64,000 nucleotides of DNA from positions 1 through 64,000 of the forward strand of contig CAYVMO010000016.1 of the NCBI GenBank assembly GCA_964452645.1, in the 5' to 3' direction. The translations under genes were made by a program, and so were the position numbers. The notes beneath the pieces were generated by a model. The model saw nothing but the letters and a program-made list of their open reading frames with translations. It had not been told where the DNA came from and ran no database searches. This DNA comes from CAYXTW01 sp964452645 (lineage in GTDB: Bacteria; Zixibacteria; MSB-5A5; GN15; PGXB01). Of the stretch, positions 43,250-52,241 are shown in pieces (position 1 is the stretch's first letter; every line of letters starts with the position of its first letter).

Positions 43250-45397
43250 CTAAATCCCCCCCTTTTGATAGAAAAATCGGTCGCCGCGGTTTTCGGGGCA
43301 GAGCGCTTTGGTCGTAAATCCTTTAGCGGCGATTTTAGCGGCAAATTCCCGATAAACATATTCTCTGTCGAGGCCGTGTGTCGGTATCCATATTCGAGGT
43401 TTCAACTTCTCAAGTGCGTAGCAAACACTTTCAGCCAGCGCAATCGTATCCTGAACGTGACAGCCGGTTACATTTAGTAGAGCGAAATCTACCGACTTTC
43501 CTGATTCGGCGAGATAGTCAATCTCACGCGTGAAGCCCTCTCTTTCGCCCTCGCGCCAACCGGCATGATCGCCGGCATGATAGATTGTTATTCCATCAAC
43601 CGTAACCAGAAAACCGACTCCCGCATCATTGGCCTCGATCGTATGAATTTCCATATCATTGAGAGTCTTATTTTCTCGAGGACCGATATAGGTATACTCG
43701 GGACCGGTGTAACCGCTGTCGCGGAATTGAGGCATCTCTTCGGGGTGGAAGCCGAAAATATAGTCGATATTTTCTACCGCACCATTCCACGCTAATATGC
43801 ATGTATCAAAATGATCGCTATGCTCATGCGTGATAAAAACCGAGACATTCTGATCGGCTATCTCGACCGGATTTATATGGCCGTTGGCCAGCAACGGCTC
43901 GGTCGGATCTTTACCGCTATTGAAATAATCGAATATTAACAAATGGTTTTTTGTTTTGAAGGCCCAGCCGCAGTGGCCCAAATACCATAGATAAACCTCA
44001 CCATCATTTAGTTGTTTTTCAAAAACTGGGGAGAGGTCAAAATCTATATTCGAGTTATCAAAATTGGCTCCATTCTCCTTTAAATAATCGAACAAATCCT
44101 TATAACCAAAGCGGGCGGCATAATATAAGGGAGTCTTGCCACCGTTATCTTCGGCGTTTACTTCAGCGCCCTTATTAATAAGATAATCAGCGGCAACCGT
44201 ATTACCCTTTATAGCTGCCCAGTGAAGCGGCGTACGTTCGTACCGTTGGTCGGTACGGTTTGGATCGGCGCCGTTATTCAAAAGCAAATCGATTATTTCA
44301 TCGTTTCCCTGAATGACGGCAATGCCAAGCGGCGTTTCTCCATTATTGTTGACCGCGTTGACATCAGCACCGTGCATAATAAATAGCCTGGCCATTTCGG
44401 CATTACCCATTTGGGTGGCTGCATGTAGTAATGTTGATCCGTTTTCGTTTCGAACATTAGTTTCGGCTCCCTGAGACAGCAGAAGTTCCACCAGTTCGAT
44501 ATTTTCACCAAAAACGGCCATGAGTAAAGGAGTAAATCCGAAGGAGTCAACGATATCGGGATCGGCACCTTTTTCCAGCAAAAGCTTTACCATATCGATG
44601 TGCCCGCCCTCACAGGCCGCAAACAGCGGTGTCCAGCCATTCTCATCGCGGGCTTCGAGATCCGCTCCATTATCGATCAATAACCGTGCCCCCTCGACGT
44701 GGTCATTACGGGTCGAATTGTGCAGTGCCGTCCAGCCGCTCGGCATTTTAATATTAATATTAGCGCCTTTGTCGATCAGAAACTGAATCGTTTCCGGGTT
44801 TCGGGCATAGGTCGCCCAGAAAATGGGGGTGCTGCTGTCAGTCGCCGAGCGTCCGTTTAAATCGGCGCCAAATGAGAGGACTAATTCCGCCATCTCTACC
44901 GGGCCTTTTGAGCAGGCCCAATGGAAAGCGGTTCCGCCATAATCATTATCGGTGATAGTCATATCTGCTCCGGCCGCATGAAGAATCCTAACAACCTCCG
45001 GATGCCCCATATAAGTTGCGAACATAAGCGGTGTAAAGCCGCTGTTGCTTCGAGCATTGCAATCAAGTCCATGTTCCAGAAGATACTTCACCAGCGATAC
45101 GTGACCGAAATATGCCGCCAGATGTAGCGCCGTGCTGCCGCGATTATTCGTTGCTTCAATATCGGCGCCCTGACTCAGAAAAAAGTCGACGACTTTAATC
45201 TGATCGCCGCTGACAGCGCTTAAAAGCGGGGTGTTCCCCCGCTCGGTTTTTTCGTCGAGTATGGCCGGATTTTCTTTCAATAGTTGTTTGACTTTTTCCA
45301 GATCGCCCGCCTCGGCGGCATCATGGATTTCACCGGCGTATGCATTAATAGCAAAGGCAATAAATATTGCCGTCATGACCGTTAACAATTTTTTCAT
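43250..45397 (-). CDS. Exported ankyrin-repeat/metallo-beta-lactamase fusion
   Basis: 715 residues: signal peptide (1-21), 13 ankyrin repeats of about 33 residues (22-455), then a metallo-beta-lactamase fold domain (about 465-710). The metal motif is THEHSDHFD, with later GDHAG and PTHGLD supplying further ligands. The domain is of the UlaG-like type with unknown substrate. The ankyrin array is a protein-binding surface, so it may hold a partner or a substrate outside the inner membrane. AGAGGG precedes the ATG. The gene ends 12 bases from the convergent tRNA-Phe. Confidence 0.9.
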   Translation of the reverse strand: MKKLLTVMTAIFIAFAINAYAGEIHDAAEAGDLEKVKQLLKENPAILDEKTERGNTPLLSAVSGDQIKVVDFFLSQGADIEATNNRGSTALHLAAYFGHVSLVKYLLEHGLDCNARSNSGFTPLMFATYMGHPEVVRILHAAGADMTITDNDYGGTAFHWACSKGPVEMAELVLSFGADLNGRSATDSSTPIFWATYARNPETIQFLIDKGANINIKMPSGWTALHNSTRNDHVEGARLLIDNGADLEARDENGWTPLFAACEGGHIDMVKLLLEKGADPDIVDSFGFTPLLMAVFGENIELVELLLSQGAETNVRNENGSTLLHAATQMGNAEMARLFIMHGADVNAVNNNGETPLGIAVIQGNDEIIDLLLNNGADPNRTDQRYERTPLHWAAIKGNTVAADYLINKGAEVNAEDNGGKTPLYYAARFGYKDLFDYLKENGANFDNSNIDFDLSPVFEKQLNDGEVYLWYLGHCGWAFKTKNHLLIFDYFNSGKDPTEPLLANGHINPVEIADQNVSVFITHEHSDHFDTCILAWNGAVENIDYIFGFHPEEMPQFRDSGYTGPEYTYIGPRENKTLNDMEIHTIEANDAGVGFLVTVDGITIYHAGDHAGWREGEREGFTREIDYLAESGKSVDFALLNVTGCHVQDTIALAESVCYALEKLKPRIWIPTHGLDREYVYREFAAKIAAKGFTTKALCPENRGDRFFYQKGGI

Positions 45398-45437
45398 AAT
45401 ATTTTCCCTCTTACGATAGTCGTTTTGGCATCAGACG

Positions 45438-45467
45438 GTATAATCATCCAAGCAACAATACGTTCAA
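45438..45467 (-). promoter_or_regulatory. Possible promoter for the ankyrin/MBL gene
   Basis: Minus strand TTGAAC, 18 bases, TTATAC, about 40 bases before the start codon. Confidence 0.4.
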
Positions 45468-45542
45468 CTCGGTGGTTTGTTTATTTTTTATAAGTGGTAA
45501 TAGTAATTTATTATAATGACCGGAGGGGAATTTCATAAAAAA

Positions 45543-45617
45543 TACTGGGGGAGAGACTCGAACTCTCGACCCTCAGATCCACAATCTGATGCTCTAACCA
45601 AACTGAGCTACCCCAGC
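45543..45617 (-). tRNA. tRNA-His (GTG), without G-1 and C73
   Basis: 75-base cloverleaf: acceptor GCTGGGG/CCCCAGT with a G1-T72 wobble, D-stem GCTC/GAGC, anticodon stem TCAGA/TCTGA with loop TTGTGGA (anticodon GTG), T-stem GAGAG/CTCTC with loop TTCGAGT, discriminator A. The base before G1 is T and not G, so the usual bacterial G-1:C73 pair of tRNA-His is absent from the gene. CCA is not encoded. Confidence 0.93.
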
Positions 45618-45631
45618 ATTTTTCAATTCGA

Positions 45632-45660
45632 TTTATATCATAAAATCGGTCGAAAGTCAA
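45632..45660 (-). promoter_or_regulatory. Promoter for tRNA-His
   Basis: Minus strand TTGACT, 17 bases, TATAAA. The spacer begins TTCGACCG, a string also present in the spacer of the promoter at 47680. Confidence 0.7.
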
Positions 45661-45681
45661 GATATTTGAATCGCCCCGGCT

Positions 45682-47637
45682 TTAACGGATGTCGCCCTGC
45701 CGATATTTGTTCTTGATATCATTCAGGATTTCGTACCCCGTCGAAATCGACGGATCCAGCTTCAATCCTTCTTTAGTATACACCAAAGCCGAATCATAGA
45801 CATGCATCCGGTAAAAAACTTCCCCCAGTTCAATATACGACGGTGCAAAATCGGGCTTTAATCGAATCGCCTCATGGCCCGCCATTATTGCCTTGCCGAG
45901 CGAATCCAGGTCGGCATATATATTACACAAAAAATGAAATATTTCCGGTCGGCCTGGCGCCAGTTCATTGGCTTTTAACATACGCGGCAGAGCCAGTTCC
46001 GGCCGGCCTTTCTTTAGCCAGATAAAACCGGCCATCAACTGCAATTCGGTAAAGCTGCTGTCGAGTGCAATTCCTGCGTAGGCCGATTTAAGCGCGTCAT
46101 CATCGAGTTGAAGGTCCAGCTGCGTTTTGGCGATCTTGCTGTATACTCGGGCATTTTTGGCCGGTCCACTAATACTTTCGAGCAATTCCAAGGACTTTTT
46201 ATCATCACCGGCTTGGTTACGGTAGTAATAGGCAAGCAATTCGGTACCATAGCCGCGACCTTTTTCGCTTAGACTGAGCAAATCTTCGGCCCTTTTGAGC
46301 TGTCTTTTTGCCGAGGCGTTGGTCAGAATCGAGCCGGAAAAAAGTAATATGGAAAATGATGCAATCACGAAAACCGAATAACGATTTATTCTGTCTCTGT
46401 TTTTTAATCCGATCGACAATAATATCGCCAGCGATAATCCCAGCGCGGCTGTCGGGATTGAAAATAAATCCCAGTCACGGGCATAACCGAGCTTGGGGTC
46501 CAAAAGGGAAACGACTAAAAGCCCACATAGGAATATAATACCCAGAAATAGATTCAGCTCTTTTCTATTTCGAGCGAATTTAATATCTGAAATGCAATAG
46601 AAGACAAGCAGAAATACGGCCGGGGATATAAGCAGTAACTGATTTAAAATATCATATAAATGAGCCGGTGAGAGCACCGAATATTCCGAAAATGAGTACA
46701 GTGCCAGGAAACCGCCTGAAAACGGCGGCGTATAGATTTCGACAAAATACCTCAGCCTTATTTCCGCTCCGATATGCGCCAGAATTATCAAAATAACCAA
46801 CAATGCCGGAAGATATTTATGCCGGAAGCCTTTCGGCTTGATTTTTTTAAGATTAAAATAAACAAGGTACGCAAATGCCGGCAGGAGAAATGCTGCTATC
46901 ATATGACATGCCATCGCCAATGCCAGGAGAATTGAAGCGGTGAGCAGGCCTTTCCCGGAGAGTATGAATCTCGCCGACCAGAGCAAAAAAAGCAGGCTGA
47001 AAAGATAGAAAAAAGTGTATGATTCGACATATCCGAAAAACATCTGCGATCCGCCCAATGAGACGGCTATAAGCTTGATAAGTATGACACTTGACTCGGG
47101 AATATCATCGGAAATTCTGAAAAGGTACACCGTTAAAACGTAGGCGATTCCGGCGGAAATGCTGATGATGGTGTAGGCCAGTTCGCCGGAAATAACACCG
47201 AATAACTTTAAAAACCGATAAAGAACGGCATGTAAAAAGAAATCCAGAGGCTCCGTATAATAATACCAATACCCTTTTTCTATCTGATAAATGCGCTGAT
47301 AACCGTCGCCCAGCGAATGAACATGGACACGAAAAATATAAAATAGACTACCGGTTGCAAAAGCGATGATTATTATCCGCAGGACTAATGGCAGCTTTTG
47401 GAAAGCCTTCGATAATCGGCCGATTAATGCCGCAGCCGCGCTGGCGAAAGGAGGCACGACGATCAGCAGAAATAAAACCGCGTAAATAATCGACATGAAT
47501 TTCGGAAAATATCTAAGATGATTAAATCCCCAGAGGCTGTTTATCGGAATTAGACCGGCCAGGATATATACTGTGCCCAAAATAAGTGCCGGAATTACAA
47601 GCAGCGTCCGGTTTGATGTCGGCTGGTTACCGTTCAT
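45682..47637 (-). CDS. Multi-pass membrane protein with C-terminal TPR repeats, GT-C-like
   Basis: 651 residues. About 11-12 transmembrane helices (10-440) and then TPR-like repeats (about 455-645). The first large outer loop has HSLGDGYQ and YYTEPLDFF, an acidic arrangement seen in GT-C glycosyltransferases that use lipid-linked sugars. The layout resembles O-mannosyltransferase TMTC-type proteins. Activity is inferred from architecture only. Confidence 0.7.
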   Translation of the reverse strand: MNGNQPTSNRTLLVIPALILGTVYILAGLIPINSLWGFNHLRYFPKFMSIIYAVLFLLIVVPPFASAAAALIGRLSKAFQKLPLVLRIIIIAFATGSLFYIFRVHVHSLGDGYQRIYQIEKGYWYYYTEPLDFFLHAVLYRFLKLFGVISGELAYTIISISAGIAYVLTVYLFRISDDIPESSVILIKLIAVSLGGSQMFFGYVESYTFFYLFSLLFLLWSARFILSGKGLLTASILLALAMACHMIAAFLLPAFAYLVYFNLKKIKPKGFRHKYLPALLVILIILAHIGAEIRLRYFVEIYTPPFSGGFLALYSFSEYSVLSPAHLYDILNQLLLISPAVFLLVFYCISDIKFARNRKELNLFLGIIFLCGLLVVSLLDPKLGYARDWDLFSIPTAALGLSLAILLSIGLKNRDRINRYSVFVIASFSILLFSGSILTNASAKRQLKRAEDLLSLSEKGRGYGTELLAYYYRNQAGDDKKSLELLESISGPAKNARVYSKIAKTQLDLQLDDDALKSAYAGIALDSSFTELQLMAGFIWLKKGRPELALPRMLKANELAPGRPEIFHFLCNIYADLDSLGKAIMAGHEAIRLKPDFAPSYIELGEVFYRMHVYDSALVYTKEGLKLDPSISTGYEILNDIKNKYRQGDIR

Positions 47638-47679
47638 AAATAATTGTCAGGCACGATTGGTCTGACCCGCCAACCTCCT

Positions 47680-47708
47680 TTGACATTTCGACCGCAATTA
47701 TATATAAT
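47680..47708 (+). promoter_or_regulatory. Consensus promoter for the HD hydrolase operon
   Basis: TTGACA, 17 bases, TATAAT: full consensus in both boxes. It begins 34 bases before the start at 47742. Confidence 0.75.
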
Positions 47709-47741
47709 TTATACTCATAAGTCAAAAGCGAGGTGATTGAT

Positions 47742-48290
47742 ATGATTGACCGACCGACCGCCCTGGCCTTAATGGAGTCCAAAATTAAAAACAAAAATCT
47801 GCGGAAACATATCCTGGCGGTCGAGGCCGGGATGATTCGTCTGGCGGAACATCTGGACGAGGACAAAGAGATCTGGGGCCTGACAGGATTGCTGCACGAC
47901 CTCGATTATGCCGTCACCGTCAAGAAACCGGAGAAACACACATTTACGACCGAAGCCTGGCTGAAAGAGTATAACCTGCCGCCCGAGATGATTTATGCCA
48001 TCCGCTGCCATCCCGGTCATGCCGAATGCAAATCCAATATGGACTGGGCGCTGTTTGCTACCGATCCGGCCACCGGATTTATTGTTGCCTGCACCCTGAT
48101 GCACCCTACCAAAAAGCTGGCCAATGTCGACGCCGAATTTATGCTGCGGCGTTTTAAAGAAAAGCGTTTCGCCGCCGGGGCGTCGCGCGAAGCCATGGCG
48201 GCCTGCAGCAATATTGGTCTTGAGCTGGATCGATTCCTGATGCTGGTTCGTGACGGAATGCTTTCTATCGTGGACGCGCTGGAGCTTTGA
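47742..48290 (+). CDS. HD-domain hydrolase
   Basis: About 182 residues. HDIG-type domain with NLRKHILAVEAGM (first His), GLLHDLDYAV (HD pair) and AIRCHPGH (later His), a metal-dependent phosphohydrolase pattern. Similar short HD proteins act on nucleotides; substrate open. I use the ATG at 47742, seven bases after AGGTG; the GTG at 47733 lies inside that ribosome site. Its stop overlaps the next TTG start. Confidence 0.85.
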   Translation: MIDRPTALALMESKIKNKNLRKHILAVEAGMIRLAEHLDEDKEIWGLTGLLHDLDYAVTVKKPEKHTFTTEAWLKEYNLPPEMIYAIRCHPGHAECKSNMDWALFATDPATGFIVACTLMHPTKKLANVDAEFMLRRFKEKRFAAGASREAMAACSNIGLELDRFLMLVRDGMLSIVDALEL

Positions 48291-49609
48291 GCAGACATTC
48301 CGCAATATTCCGCAAAGATGTTATCAGTTGGTCGCTTTATGACTTTGCCAACACGATGTATTCGATTATTATCTTGTCTCTTTATTTTAAAAGATGGATA
48401 GTCGAGGACCTTGGCCGTGACGGGCTTTATTATGACGTCGCTTTTTCCGGCTCGATGCTTCTCGCGGGACTGATTATGCCGGCTCTGGGCGCCATTTCGG
48501 ATCATTCCCGGAAGAAAAAGCTATTCCTTCTTTTGTTTACCTTCTGCTGTTGCTTGCTGGTCGGAATAATTCCGTTAATTCCATCGAGTCTCTTTCTGTT
48601 GATTATTATTATGTTCGGATTTTCCAACTTTTTCTACGAAGGCGGAATGGTGTTCTATAATTCGCTTCTTTATTCGATTTCCGAAGGCAAGCAGGCAAGA
48701 CTTGTCTCCGGTTTCGGTGTCGCCATGGGATACGTTGGCTCTATCTTTGCCATGGTTGCAGTCCTGCCGTGGGTAAACGGAATGGTATTCGGTCTTGATA
48801 TTCCGTTTATGGAAGGCTCCGGCAAGACCGGCACATTTCTACCGACCGCCGTGCTGTTTATGCTTTTTGCCCTGCCGGCCTTTATCTGGGTAAAAGAAAG
48901 ACATGAAATTACCATTCAAAGCCGTATAAAAATAAAAAAGGCCTACGGTGAAGTATGGCAAACCGTAAAAGACACGCGGAAATATCCGGGGGTCTTGCGC
49001 TTTTTGATTGCCGATTACTTTTTTGAGGATGCCGTGGCGACCGTGATTTTGAATATAGGTATTTTTTCATCGATGGTGCTTGGATTTACCGACCAAAACC
49101 TGACCGTCTTTCTGATAATTTCCACGATCTCGGCTGTAATCGGCTCATTTGTAATCGGCCGCATTTCACAGAACATCAGTCTGAAAAAACTTATGGCGAC
49201 AATTATCCGGGGATGGATTTTGATATTGATATTATTCATCATAATTGAAAATCAGATTATTATCTATTTTCTTGGTTCTATCGTCGGTATACTACTTGGA
49301 GGATTGTGGACCGTCTCGCGACCTTTATTGGCCGAGATGGTTCCGCGTAATGAGTTAGGTCGAGTATTTGGATTATATTCGCTCTCCGGACGGGCAGCGG
49401 CGGTCATTGGACCGCTTGTCTGGGGTATGACTGTCTACTTGTTTGGCAGTTCGCAAAAAGTCGGAATTATTTTATCCGGTTGGTTAAATTTAGGCGGATC
49501 GGCAGCGGTAAGATTGCCATATCGGTTGGCGGTCGTATCTCTTATAATTATGATGGCGATCGGATTGATAATTTTCCGTAAATTGCCGGAAAGAAGCAGC
49601 GTTAATTAA
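48287..49609 (+). CDS. UMF1/Atg22-type MFS transporter
   Basis: 440 residues, about 12 transmembrane helices. The start WSLYDFANTMYSIIILSLYF and the PALGAISDHSRKKK loop between helices 2 and 3 are typical of the UMF1 family (vacuole effluxer Atg22-like). Cargo is unknown; amino acids are one suggestion for the family. TTG start overlapping the stop of the HD gene by four bases indicates coupled translation. Confidence 0.87.
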   Translation: MSRHSAIFRKDVISWSLYDFANTMYSIIILSLYFKRWIVEDLGRDGLYYDVAFSGSMLLAGLIMPALGAISDHSRKKKLFLLLFTFCCCLLVGIIPLIPSSLFLLIIIMFGFSNFFYEGGMVFYNSLLYSISEGKQARLVSGFGVAMGYVGSIFAMVAVLPWVNGMVFGLDIPFMEGSGKTGTFLPTAVLFMLFALPAFIWVKERHEITIQSRIKIKKAYGEVWQTVKDTRKYPGVLRFLIADYFFEDAVATVILNIGIFSSMVLGFTDQNLTVFLIISTISAVIGSFVIGRISQNISLKKLMATIIRGWILILILFIIIENQIIIYFLGSIVGILLGGLWTVSRPLLAEMVPRNELGRVFGLYSLSGRAAAVIGPLVWGMTVYLFGSSQKVGIILSGWLNLGGSAAVRLPYRLAVVSLIIMMAIGLIIFRKLPERSSVN

Positions 49610-49613
49610 AAAT

Positions 49614-50660
49614 ATGATCGAGATAAAAGATTATTACGAATATCAGGGCGGCATTCACGTCCATACGACCGATTCCGACGGTACCAAAACCGTCGAAGAA
49701 ATCGCCGATATCGCGTCGGTTGTCGGTCTGGATTTTCTGGTTATTACCGATCATATGACGTTGAAGTCAAGACACGCGGGCAAAGAGGGCTTTTATAATG
49801 ATACTCTGGTTGTGATCGGATATGAACATAATGATACCGAAGACTGCAATCATTACCTGCTTTTCGAAACCAATGATGTCCTGCCGCGTGAAATGATGCC
49901 TCGGGAATATGTCGCCGAGGGCAAGCGGCAGGGGGCGCTTGGTATCATTGCCCATCCCGATGAAATCCGTCCGCGCCTTGGGAAATTTCCGTCTTATCCC
50001 TGGTTGGCATGGGATGCCGAAGGATTCGACGGCATCGAAATATGGAACCAGATGTCGGAGTGGATGGAAAAGCTGACCGCCTATAATCAAATAAAAATGC
50101 TGTTTTCGCCGCGAAGGTTTATGGACGCACCGACGGACAGGATCCTGCAAAAGTGGGACGAGTTAAATAAAATTCGCAAGGTGGCCGGTCTGGCCGCAGT
50201 CGACGCTCATGCCTTCTTATACAAGGTCGGTCCAATCAGAATTACTATTTTTCCATACAAGGTTCAGTTTAAATCATTAAGAACGCATATCCTGCTGCCT
50301 GATAAATTATCACGCGATTTTAAGGTTGCCAAAGGGCAGATCTATGATGCCATCAGGGATTGCCGCCTTTTTTTCTCCAATTATCGCTGGGGCGATGCCT
50401 CCGGCTTCAAGTTTATGGCGCGGCACGGTACCGACTCGGTCATTTGCGGAGGTAGAATCGAATCGTACGAGGATTCGATTATTTTTGTCAAATGCCCGGG
50501 CCGATGTAATATAAGGCTTGTGTGTAATGGGAATCGTCTTATAGAAACGGATAGCGATTATCTGGAATATAAACCGGGGGAAAACGGCATTTATCGCGCG
50601 GAAGCATATAAAAAAGGCAAGGGCTGGATTTTTTCCAACCACATCAGAATCGGCGTTTAG
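49614..50660 (+). CDS. PHP-domain metal-dependent phosphoesterase
   Basis: 348 residues. Metal ligands: GIHVHTTDSDGTKT (HxH), ITDHM, GYEHN, IIAHPDE and VDAHAF, as in PHP phosphoesterases. A C-terminal beta domain (about 270-348) is extra and may bind a polymer or lipid. Substrate unknown. Four bases after the transporter gene, so likely one operon from 47.7 to 50.7 kb. Confidence 0.85.
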   Translation: MIEIKDYYEYQGGIHVHTTDSDGTKTVEEIADIASVVGLDFLVITDHMTLKSRHAGKEGFYNDTLVVIGYEHNDTEDCNHYLLFETNDVLPREMMPREYVAEGKRQGALGIIAHPDEIRPRLGKFPSYPWLAWDAEGFDGIEIWNQMSEWMEKLTAYNQIKMLFSPRRFMDAPTDRILQKWDELNKIRKVAGLAAVDAHAFLYKVGPIRITIFPYKVQFKSLRTHILLPDKLSRDFKVAKGQIYDAIRDCRLFFSNYRWGDASGFKFMARHGTDSVICGGRIESYEDSIIFVKCPGRCNIRLVCNGNRLIETDSDYLEYKPGENGIYRAEAYKKGKGWIFSNHIRIGV

Positions 50661-50782
50661 ACTGCATGGATAAACAAAAATAGATTGTAATACAATAACT
50701 TATGTTTCGTGGAATATCCGGCCGGCAAGGACCATCAGATTAAAATATACAAAATCTTTGTGAAAATTTTAACGAAATATTG

Positions 50783-50811
50783 TTGACTTGAACAGATGTT
50801 CTCTCTATAAT
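50783..50811 (+). promoter_or_regulatory. Promoter of the nuo operon with operator-like palindrome
   Basis: TTGACT, 17 bases, TATAAT, 38 bases before nuoA. The spacer holds GAAC-AGAT-GTTC (50790-50801), the layout of the LexA box of Gram-positive bacteria. Any protein bound there would block RNA polymerase. Confidence 0.75.
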
Positions 50812-50848
50812 TTGCAATTAAATTATAGGTTGGGTTGACATTTTATAT

Positions 50849-51205
50849 ATGTTTGAGACTTTATTCCCGATAATTTTTCTGGTTGCCTTTGCGACATTTA
50901 TTGCATTGGCCATGGTTGCCGTCTCCATAATATTCGGACGTCGGACCACGGGCGGCGCCAAGGGTGATCCGTATGAAAGCGGTATCGAGCCAAAAGGAGA
51001 TACCAAACAACGATTTCCCGTAAAGTTCTATCTGATAGCGGTTTTGTTCATTCTTTTTGACATTGAAGTTGTCTTTTTATATCCCTGGGCGGTTATCTAC
51101 AAAAAATTGGGGATGTTTGGCTTTATCGAGATTCTGGTGTTTATCGTAATTCTTCTGGTAGGCTACTTCTACATATTAGGAAAAGGAGCATTAAAATGGG
51201 ATTAG
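50849..51205 (+). CDS. nuoA: NADH-quinone oxidoreductase subunit A
   Basis: 118 residues, three transmembrane helices. Shows DPYESGIEPKGDTKQRFPVKFYLIAVLFILFDIEVVFLYPW split over helix 1 to 2, the best-known NuoA region. Membrane-arm subunit at the joint with the matrix arm, close to the quinone channel. It overlaps nuoB by 10 bases. Confidence 0.96.
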   Translation: MFETLFPIIFLVAFATFIALAMVAVSIIFGRRTTGGAKGDPYESGIEPKGDTKQRFPVKFYLIAVLFILFDIEVVFLYPWAVIYKKLGMFGFIEILVFIVILLVGYFYILGKGALKWD

Positions 51206-51711
51206 AAGAAAAAATACCGGATTCGATAATATTGACGACGCTCGAGAAGATGGTCAACTGGAGCCGGAAACGGTCGATGTGGCCGTTTGGCTTCGGTCTC
51301 GCATGCTGTGCCATCGAGATGATGTCGACTTTCGGGCCGAAATACGACCTGGCCCGCTATGGTATGGAGGTGATGCGGCCGTCGCCCCGTCAGGCTGATT
51401 TGATGATTGTCGCCGGGCGCGTTTCGATGAAAATGGCGCCGATTGTCAAGCGGTTATACGAGCAAATGCCCAATCCGAAATGGGTTCTGTCGATGGGTGC
51501 CTGTGCCTCGTGCGGTGGTATATTTAACAATTATGCCATTCTCCAGGGTGTCGATAAAATCATCCCGGTCGATATGTATGTGCCCGGCTGCCCGCCGCGA
51601 CCAGAACAATTAATGGAAGGCATCTTGAAACTCTACGAAAAGGTTAGCAAGGAACCGTTGGCCAAAAGGAATGATAGTAAACCGAAAATCAAACCGGCGA
51701 AAAAGGCCTGA
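51196..51711 (+). CDS. nuoB: NADH-quinone oxidoreductase subunit B
   Basis: 171 residues, AAGGAG upstream. Cluster N2 ligands: the CC pair in GLACCAIEMM, GACASCGG and VPGCPPRPEQ. It carries electrons to quinone. A basic tail (KRNDSKPKIKPAKKA) extends past the normal end. Confidence 0.97.
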   Translation: MGLEEKIPDSIILTTLEKMVNWSRKRSMWPFGFGLACCAIEMMSTFGPKYDLARYGMEVMRPSPRQADLMIVAGRVSMKMAPIVKRLYEQMPNPKWVLSMGACASCGGIFNNYAILQGVDKIIPVDMYVPGCPPRPEQLMEGILKLYEKVSKEPLAKRNDSKPKIKPAKKA

Positions 51712-51728
51712 GGCTTAATTCTTGGGAT

Positions 51729-52241
51729 ATGGAAGAAAAGCTAAAAGAGTTTTTTGAAAAGAATTTTTCGGGTGCGGTGTTGCGTGTGGATGAATTCCGC
51801 GGGCAATTGTCTTTTTATATTCGCAAAGAATTCCTGCTGGATATTTGCAAAGCAATTTTTGATGATCAGGAATTTGAATTCAGATTCCTCTCGGATATTT
51901 GTTCCCTCGATTGGTTGAATGCGCCGGATGAAGACGAGGGTCGTTTTGAAGTTGTTTATAATCTTTATTCGTTGAAACATAAATTCCGGTTTTTCATTAA
52001 AGTCAGGCTGCCCGCTGATAATCCGGAGATAGATTCGCTGACATCGATCTGGTGTGCCGCTGATTGGTTGGAACGCGAAGTATATGACCTGATGGGAATT
52101 ACTTTCGCGGGTCATCCCAATCTGGTAAAAATCCTCACTCCCGACGATTTGGAAGGTTTTCCACTCCGAAAAGATTTTTCGCTGACATACGAGATGCCCA
52201 GATTTTCGCATAATAAAAATGAACCTCCCGAGGTGATATGA
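51729..52241 (+). CDS. nuoC: NADH-quinone oxidoreductase subunit C
   Basis: 170 residues. Has the 30-kDa subunit pattern: FLSDICSLDWL, FEVVYNLYSLKHKFRFFIKVRL cut into two blocks, WLEREVYDLMGITFAGHPNL and LRKDF at the end. Separate from nuoD (not fused as in E. coli), but overlapping it by ATGA. Confidence 0.95.
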   Translation: MEEKLKEFFEKNFSGAVLRVDEFRGQLSFYIRKEFLLDICKAIFDDQEFEFRFLSDICSLDWLNAPDEDEGRFEVVYNLYSLKHKFRFFIKVRLPADNPEIDSLTSIWCAADWLEREVYDLMGITFAGHPNLVKILTPDDLEGFPLRKDFSLTYEMPRFSHNKNEPPEVI

